Assembly (NCBI RefSeq): GCF_021462265.1
Contig: NZ_JAJONF010000005.1
Span: forward strand, 124,001-188,000
Reading direction: 5' to 3'
Origin: Streptomyces shenzhenensis
Lineage (GTDB): Bacteria > Actinomycetota > Actinomycetes > Streptomycetales > Streptomycetaceae
DNA length: 64,000 bases
This document shows positions 32,101 through 41,100 of the stretch, in pieces (the stretch's first letter is position 1; every line of letters starts with the position of its first letter). A program made the translations under genes and the position numbers. The notes beneath the pieces are model-generated. The model was not told where the DNA came from. It did not search any database and saw only the letters and a list, made by a program, of their open reading frames with translations.

Positions 32101-35100
32101 CGGGGTGCGCCGCGGTCGGCGGATCGGTGACGAGGAGGCGTCCGCCGTGGCCCGCCGGCAGCGGGGTACCGGTGGCCGTGACGGCGCCCTGGCCGTCGTA
32201 CCGGGTGAACGTCCCGTCGGCCAGGGTGGTGCGGTGACCGCCGCCGGGCAGCGGGACCGTCTCCTGGACGAACCGTCCGGTGTGCTGGTCGAAGACCTGG
32301 TGGCCGCCGCCGGGGCGGGCGATCTCGATGCGGCCGGCCGGGTCGAAGGCGACCACCCGCGCCGGGTCCGCCGCGAAGGCGTCGTCCAGCCAGTGCGCGG
32401 CCGCGCCGAGCGGCCGGTCGAGATGCCCGGCCGGTGCGCCGTCCCGCCCGGTCAGCCGCAGTCCGTCACCCGCGAGGTCGCCGTTGGCGCCGAAGGTGCG
32501 GTGCCCGGTGTCGTGGACGGTACGGAAGCCGCCGTTGTTCGGCAGCGCGGTGACGGTGTCGGGCAGTCGGTTGCCGTCGGCGTCGGTGAGACGGTGACCG
32601 CCCAAGCCGTCGGGCTCGGCGAACCGGCCGCCGCGCGGCCCGCCGGCCGGGTCGGCCAGCGCGGTCGAGGTGCTCACCGGGCGGCCCTGGACGTCGTACA
32701 GCACGGACTCGCCGGTGATGTCGTCGATGGTGCGCGGCCGGTTGCCGCCGACCGCGACCACCCGCTGGGGCAGCGGCCGCCCCGCCGCGTCGGTGAGACG
32801 GTGACCGCCCGCGCCGTCCGGTACGACGATCCGGCCGCCGCGCGCGTTCGCCGCCGGGTCGAACAGGGCGAGGCCGGTGTCCAGGTAGCGGCCGTCGGCC
32901 GTGAACCTGCTGGTCGCGCCGCTGGTCCCGTCGGTCACCCGGAAGCCGGAGCCGCCGGGCAGCGCGGTGACCGTCTGGGGCTGCCGGGCACCGGACGTGT
33001 CGGTCAGCGTGAAGCGGCCCGTGCCGTCGTCGGCCAGGAACCGCTCCCCGCGGGTGCCCCGCGGGTCGGTCAGCGAGACACCGGTCTCCTGGAGGCGGCC
33101 CCGGCCGTCGTGGCGTACGGACACCCAGGTCGTCTCGTCGGTGACCCTGATGCCGTTCCCGTCACCCAGGTCCTGCACCCGCAGGTCCAGCCGGTTGCCG
33201 GCCAGATCGGTGACATGGACGCCGGCGCCGTCGGTGACCCGCACCCGGTCGGTTCCGGCGGGGACGCCGTCCCGGCCGGTGAGCTGGACGCCCTCGTCGA
33301 GCTGGCGGCCCAGGGCGTCCACGCGCCGGGTGACGCCGGTGTCGAGACGGGTGATCCGCGTGGTGCCGCCGGGCAGCGCGAAGGCGGTCAGCCCGTCCGC
33401 TCCCAGGCCGTGCACCGTCACGGCCTGGCGTGCGCCGTGGCCGTTGATGTCCGTGTGCAGACGCAGCCCCGTCGGCCGGCCGTCGGCCGCGTACAGCGGC
33501 ATCTCGTAGGCGATCCGGTCGCCGTTCGCGGTGTACGTGTCGACGGTGTCCGCCTGAGTGTGCCGGACGTCGAAACCGCCGTCCGGCCGGGCGACGACCG
33601 TGCGCGTCGGGTCCGGGTGCAACTGCTGGTCGACCACCCGCAGCGTCACGGCGCCGTCCTGGCCGACGCTCCGCTCGACGGTCAGGCCGTTCGGCCCGCT
33701 CACGCCCGAGTTGTTCAGAGCGATGTGGTTGACCGCGGGCGGGGCGGTGTCGGGCAGCGTCTCCTGCTGGCCCGCGCCGAGCGTCGCGCCGCGGTGGGTG
33801 ACCGCCTCCGTCTGGATCTGCTGGATCCGGGCCTCGATCTCGGCCGGCTGGACACCGAGGTCCTGCAGGTTCGTGTAGGCGGTGCGGAGCCGGTCCTTGG
33901 CGGTGATGAGTTCGTGGTTGAGCTGCGCGTCGAATTCGCTGACGCCCCGTGAGGTGCTGGCTCCGCCCGGCCGGCCGCGCAGGTCCTCGACCCGGTCGAG
34001 TTCGACCCGGGCGGACGACAGCTCGACCCAGGCCTCGCGGATCGGCCGGCCCTCGCCGCCCAGGAGTTCGTCGAAACGCGCCGAATCCTCCGCCCACGGC
34101 GTCTCCCCGGGCTGCCGGGAGGGCACGGCGGGACCCTTGCCCCGGCTCGGCCGGGCGGGTGCGGCAGGGGCGATGCCGTGGTCGGGCCGGAGGGGTGCGG
34201 TGAGGGTGGTGTCACCGGTGTTCCGGAGCGGCGGGGTGCCGTCCAGCAGGCTCAGGGCGTCGTTCTGCCGCTGGGCCTGCGCGGACCTGTCGATGCCGTC
34301 GAGCATCGTCTGGAGGCTGGTTCGCGTGTGCGGGGTGGTGCCGCCGGCGGCGAGCGCGGCACGGGCGCGGCCGGCCAGGTGGTCCCCGTCGCCGCCGAGC
34401 CGCCGGAAGTCGTCCAGCAGCCGGTAGGCGTCCGCCTCGGCCCGCACCTGGTTCAGCAGCTGTTCCACTCCCGCGCGGCGGACCGAGTCCGGGCGCTCCC
34501 GCAGGAAGCGTCCGGCGGCGTCGGCCAGGTCGTCGAGGGCCTGGGCCCGCTGCGCCAACCGGTCGGCGGGGACGTCGTGGAAGGCGGCGAGCGCCCGGTC
34601 GACGTACCGGATCTGCGAGCGGGCGCGGATGCCGTTCTCCCGGTACGTGCTACGGCGGAAGGCGGCCTGGTCGAGGAGGTCGGGTGCGGCCGGGTGGGCG
34701 CTGCCGGGCGCCGTCGTCCCGGTGGTGTCGCCGGTCCGCCGGGGCGGCCCGAGCACGTCGTCGAGGACGGCGTCACCGAGTGGCCGCGCGGACCGGCCAC
34801 CGCCGAGCGGTGTGTCGTCGCCCGGGGGCATCGAGGCGAAGTCGCCGTCGCCGCCACGGTGCGGAGCGGCCGAGCGGATGTCGTCGAGACGTGGTGCGGC
34901 CGTGTCGGATTCGGTGGGGTGGGGCGGGGTGGTGCCGGTGTCCACGGGACGGGGTGTGTGCGTCTCGGGGCCGACGAGGTGCGGTGCGGTGGTGTCGGAG
35001 AGGTACTGCGGTGCGGTCTCCGCGTCGAGGGGGTGGGTGGCGGCGCCGTGGCCCGTCGCGTGCGGGACGCTGGTGTCTCCCTCCTTGGCCGGCGGCGGGG

Positions 35101-38100
35101 GCGTCTCGGAACCGATGCCGTGCGGGGCGGGTGACCGCGTGTCGGTGTCGTGGGGTGCCGGGGGCTTGGTGTCGGTGCTGTGCGGCGCCGGGGACTTGGT
35201 GTCGAGGTCGTGGGGTGACGGAGACGCCGGGGGCAGGGGGTCCGTGTCGGCGTGGTGCGGGGCCGGTGAGCCGGTGCCGAGGTCGTGCGGCGCCGGGGAG
35301 GTGGTGTCCGGGCCGCGGGGCGGGAGGCCGTCGCCGGTGAGTGCGGGGGCCTTGGTGTCGGGGCCTGACTGGGTATGGGGAGACTGGGGCTGGGCGTGGG
35401 CCGGGGCCGGGTGGACGTCGGTCGCACCGGACACGGACGGCGTCGCCGCCTTGGCGTCGGCGCCCGGCGGCAGGAACAGCCGGCGGCCGTCGTCCGTGAG
35501 GTGGAGGCCCGCGGTGTCGCCACGGACCAGTCCCGCCTTGGACAGGTGCTTGAACGCCTTGTCGAAGGCGGTCCTGCCCAGGTCGACGGCCGCCGTGGTC
35601 TGCGCGCCGTCCTTGGAGTTCGGCAGGGCCCGGAAGCCGTCCGAGTTGCCGAGCGCCCGGACCATCTTCCTCATCGGCTCGGTGATGCCCGGCACAGTGT
35701 TGAACGCGTCCTCGGCCGCCTGCGGAAGTTTGCTCAGGTCGGGGCCGTTCGCCGCCGCGGCCGACGAGGAGGTCCCGGCGCCCTGGTTCTTGCCCGGCCT
35801 GGGCTGCGCCTTCACCGCGTCCGGGTCGGGCTGGTGCTTCAGGGCGTCGATACGTCCGTTGATGTCGTCGAGAAGCTTCACCCGCTCGTCGAGCAGGCCC
35901 TTCGCCATGTCCTTGCGGGCGCCCTGGGCGATGGCGTGGAACTCCTGCGTCAGCTTGACCGACTGCTCGGCGAGGGGATGCGCCTTGTTGAGGTTGTAGC
36001 GCTGCGCCTTCCTGTTGCCGCTGATGACGGCGTTGTCGGCCTGGCGCAGCTTGTCCGACGCCTCGTCGAACGCCTTGCCCGCGGCCCGCGCGGCCGGGTC
36101 CACCGTCCCGTCGGCGAGATAGCGCCCGTCGCCGTCCGCGTCGTGGACCATGAGCGGTTTCGGCCACTCGGAGCCGACATGGCTCTCGAACGGGTTGATG
36201 GGCAGTCCGGAGCCGAACTTGGCCTCCGGCCGGTACAGCTTGGAGACGACCGCGCCCATCTTCTCCACGTCGGCCGGGTCCATCTTCTCCACGCCGGCCA
36301 GCCCGTCGGCGAGCCTGAGGACGTCGTCCCTGAAGCCGCCGCCGATTTGGTGCACCTCGCGCACCACCGACAGGGCGAGCGCCTCCCGGACGTGCGCGCC
36401 GTGGAAGACCTCCTGGTCGAAGGAGACCGTGCGGGAACCGCCGCCGCCCGGGTACTCGTACGTCCAGCGGGCCCGCTTGCCCATCTCGTCGAAGCCGTCG
36501 TCGTACTTGGCGCTGCGGACGGTGTCGTCGCCGAACTTCAGGTCGCGCATCGTCTCGCGGTCCAGCGGGTGCAGCTGGTCGTGCAGCGACACCCAACCGC
36601 CCTTCTCCTCAAGGACCTTGGCGTCGAAGACGAGCGTGGTCGGCCCGTACCGCGTCGCCATCGGCTTGTCGCCGGCCTCCATCCGGAAGAAGACGAAGTC
36701 GTCGTTGCCGAGGTTGGAGGTGTTCTTCGCCGAACTCTTGCCGGAGGCCAGGAACCTGATGCCCCGTCGGGCCAGGTCGCCCTGGGAGGACATGACTCCG
36801 CTGTTGGAGATGGCGTGGTAGGCCGGAGTCGCGTGCTTGATGCGGTAGGGCAGGTTCTCCAGGCTGGTGAGGAGCTTCTCGAACTGCGCGCGTTCCGTCT
36901 GCGGCAGGCTGTTCAGCAGATTGCCGACGTCCTGGCGCAACTGCTTGATGTTGCGCTCGGACAGCTTCTGCACGAACTCCGTCTGCTGGGACTTGGAGAG
37001 CTTGTCGAAGTCCTGGAAGTCGTCGAAGACCTGCTTCCACTGGGCCTCGGAGCCGGGCAGCTCCGCCTTCCACTGCAGGCCGGTGGGCACCTCGGCGTAC
37101 GCCTTGTCGGTACGGAAGCGGCGGGCGATGGCCGGCATGTCGCGCTGCAGGCGGGTGATCGAGGCCTCGGTGCCGAGGAAGCCTTTGAGGACGATGGACT
37201 CGCCGGGCCTGGCGGCCTTGACGGCCTCGTCGACCGTCCTGGCGAGCTGATGGGCCACGGTGGAGACAGGGGCGTGCTCGTTGCGCAGGGTGTAGACGCC
37301 GCCCAGTTCGGCGGCGTCCTTGACGAAGCCCTGCAGGGAGGCGTCGAGGGTGTGGGCGGCCTTGTCGAGGGTCTGGGCGAGGCTCTGGAGTTCCTGCGGG
37401 CTCTTCGTGTCCGCCTTGACCAGGTCCTCCAGTTCCTGGGTGAGTGCGCGCAGGCCGCTCGACTGCTCCTGGATCTCCTTGCCGGTCCTGATGAACTGGT
37501 CCGAGCGGGCGGCTTCCGGCGCCTGACGGGCCTCGGTGTCCAGCCGCAGGGCGTGTTCCTGGAACCGCAGGGCCCGCTGGATGTCACCGGCACCGGCGAA
37601 CTGGTCGACCAGCAGGTTGAGGTCGCGCTGGGAGAGCCGGCCCTCGGTCAGCGCCTGCGTCATGGCGTCGTCCAGCCGGAGCGTGGTCGCGGTGGCCTCC
37701 TCGTTCGCCTTGGCCAGGGCCGCCTCCGCCGCGTTGCGCTGCTTGGGGCCGGCGTTGGCGAGGTTCATCTCGGCCTGGTGCAGGCCGCGCTGAGCCTCGG
37801 TGTGCTCGCCGAGGATCTCGGCCAGCCGCTGCGGAGGCGTCGCCGAGGTGGCCGCCTGAGTCTCGCTGTGGAGGGTCGGAGCGGAGTGGGTGGGCGCGGG
37901 AGTCGCGCTGTCGGAGGGCAGGGCCGTGCCGCCGAGCGCGCGGGGCCGCTCGTTCAGACTGAGCCGGCGCAGGTCGGCGAGGTCGGCCTCCATCCGTACC
38001 GGGTCCACTCCGAGGTCGGTCAGCCGGGTGTGGGTGGCGTCGTAGTGCTGCCGGGCGGTGTCGACGTTCCGGCGGGCGCTGATCTCGGCGGCGGTGGGGC

Positions 38101-41100
38101 CGTTGGAGCTGCCCGCGTGGCCGTTGGACGGCAGCAGGTCCTCGGCCCGGCCCAGGTCGTAGCGCGCCTGGACATGGTCCCGCCAGGCCTCGCGGCGGGC
38201 CTGGCGCAGCGGGTCGTCCGCGTGGCCGAACAGCGCGTCGACGCGCTGCCCGTCCCGGAACCAGGCCTCCTCGATCTGGGCCGGGGACAGCCGGGTTCCC
38301 CGCCCCGGCAGCTCCTGGCCACCCACGGGGTGCGCGGTGTCCGGGCGCGGTGCGGGCGTCGTGTCGGGGGTTCCGTGCGCCGTGCCCGGCAGGGCCGTCT
38401 CCGTGTCCGGCGTGCCTCGGGTCGGGCTCGGGACGGTGGTGTCCGGGTGGGTGGTGGGGTGGGCCGGGGCCGGCACTTCCCTGCCCCATGAGGCGGGGGT
38501 CGGCAGGGAGCTGAGCAGTTCGTTGTTGTGGAGGACGTGGCCGCGCAGGTCGGAGGCGAGGTCGTTGAAGCCGTTGCCGCTCCACTCCCGGGTGAAGGTG
38601 CGGTCGCCGCCGGTGATCGTGACGGAGACAGCGTTGTCCTGCGCCTTGTGGGTGACCGTGATGGTCATCTCGTCCGTGTAGCCGGGCCGGGTGACGGTGA
38701 ACGTCTTCACGTCCGGGCCGTCGGCGCTCTCGCGTACGAGCGCGTCGCCGAGGCCTTCCCAGCGGCGCATCGCGTCCTGTCCGAAGGCGTGGCCGAAGTC
38801 CTCGAACGCCTCGCCGGAGGGCAGTCCGGACCATTTCTCGTGGATGAGTTTGTCGAGCTGGGCCTCCGGGATCTGTTCGGCCCGCACCGGAACGACGGTG
38901 ATGCCGTTCTCGACGCGGGCGGGCCCGGTGCGCACGAGCCGGGTCGGGGAGAGGGTGACCTCCCACTGGTCCGGGTTGAGGGCGACGGCGTCCTTAGTGG
39001 CCTTGGTGTAGCCGGGCGGGTAGGCCATCGCGAGTCTGCCGTGGTCGGCGGGGACGTCGATCTCGAAGACGACGCGGTTGCTGTTGACGCCGTTCTTCGC
39101 CCACTCGGCCTGGAATTCGAAGTGGTTGGAGGTCGAGGCGGGCAGCCGTTCCACGAACACGTCGGCCTGGGCGGCCCGCGGGTCCATGGACACGCCGCGC
39201 CATACGGTCATGCGCTGGTTGGGGCCCTCGAACATCAGGTCCTTGGCGACCTTGTTGAACTGTGTGACCTTGCCGACCAGGCCCGGGTTGGCATCCAGGG
39301 CGCTCGGGTTGACGAAGCCGCCGTATCCCTTCTTCGAGGTGAACGCGCCGCCGATGACGCCCTGCATGAACAGCTTGGTGTCCTTGTCGACGTCGGCCTT
39401 GCCCAGGTGCGCGCGGGCCGCGTGGACGGCGGCGTCCCAGCTGTCCGGTGTCCCCGTGGTGAGGCCGGCCGGGCGGGGCGGCAGGGGGTCGGACGGTGTG
39501 GGGGTGCGCAGCAGTTCGCCGGTGGCGCGGTCGTAGACATGGCTGCCCGAGGCCGAGGCGACGACGATCTCGTTCTCGCCGGACAGCCGGGCCGGCCAGG
39601 TGCCCGTCGCGTCGGTCACGGAGTCGACGGACTTGCCCGCGACCTTGACGCTCACCCCGCTGAACGGGCCGTCGCCGAAGCGCACGGTCTCCTCGGCGAG
39701 CCGGATGCCGCCCAGCCGCTTGAACGTCCAGCTGTGCACCACGGTGCCGCCGACAGCGTCCAGCTGCCGGACGACGAAGCCCATGCCCTGCTTCTCCACG
39801 GTGTACAGGCCCGACTCCACCGCGCCACCGTGAAGTTCGGGCGTGCCGCCGCGCGGGGCCTTGACCGCCAGTTGGTGGTCGCCGGGCACCCTGACCACGT
39901 TGGGGTCCTTGAGGAGCTCGTCGAAACCGTCGGAGTGAGCGGCGGCAGGTGCGGCCTCGAAGGCGTCACCGCCGTGGCCACCGGAGCCGGGCGGCAGGTC
40001 GATCGTGACGCCCTGCCTCTCCACGGTGCCCGCGAAGTCGACGCCCGCGCCGCCCAGGTAGGGGGTGCTCGTCCTGTCGGTGACGACCTTGACCCCGCCG
40101 ACGTCGTTCCCGGTGTGTCCCAGGGCGGACCCGTCGACCTGCGGTTTGTACCCGTCGGACGGGGTGGCGGCGCCCTGTTCCGGCAGGTGCTCCGGGGCAT
40201 GCCCGGACGTGCCGGTGGCCGAGCCGGCCAGCCCCTTGTCGGTGTCCGTGTGGGCGGGGGTGCCGGCGAAGGCGGGGGTCTCGGTGGCGCGGGCGCTGCG
40301 GCCGGTGTCGACGAGGTCGAGGGCCGAGTGGCTGCGGTCGCCGCCGGGGCCCGGGTGCCCGGAGCCGCCGACAGGGGCCGGCGCCGGCTCGTGCGTCCCG
40401 GCGCCGACCGTGAGCCGGTCGGGGGTCATGGGGCCCGTCGGGCTCGTCGTCAGCCGGTCCGGGGTGGCCGGGGTGATCGTGAGCCGGTCCGGCGTGCCGG
40501 GCGCCTGGGACGGCGAGCCGTGCGGCAACTGCCCCGACGGGGTGCCGGAGTGCGGCGAGCCCGGCTGGTGGACGAGTTCGTCGAGGTGGAGGCGGGTCTG
40601 GTTGGCACCGAGGGCGCTGGTGGTGCGCTCGGCGATGGCGTTGCCGGTGCCGGGCGTCACGGGGGAGTGCGGGGTGTTGTGGCGGGTGCCGGCCAGCAGG
40701 TCGAAGGCCGAGACCCCGGTGTCGACGTGGCCCGGCCCGCCGTGCCCGATGCCGGCCGGGGAGGGGTGGGCGACGGTCGTGGGGCCGGTGAGCAGGCTGT
40801 GCGGCGCCGTCACGTCGTGCGGGGCGCCCGGCGCCGGGGCCGAGTCGAGCGCGGTGTGGGCGATCGTCGTGCCCGGGGTGCCGGTCAGTGTGGTGTGGCC
40901 GGCGCCGATGCCGGGGGCGCCCGGTGCGTGCACGGTGCCCACGCCCGTGGTGCCGGTGAACGCGGAGTGCACGGTGCCCGCGGCCGGGTTGCCGGTCGAC
41001 AGGTCGCCGAGCGTGGCCGCGACCGGCGGCGGTGTGGCATGGGTACCGGTGAGGACGGTGCCGCCCGGCGTGTGGGCCGTGTTGTGCGCGCCGCCCGGCA

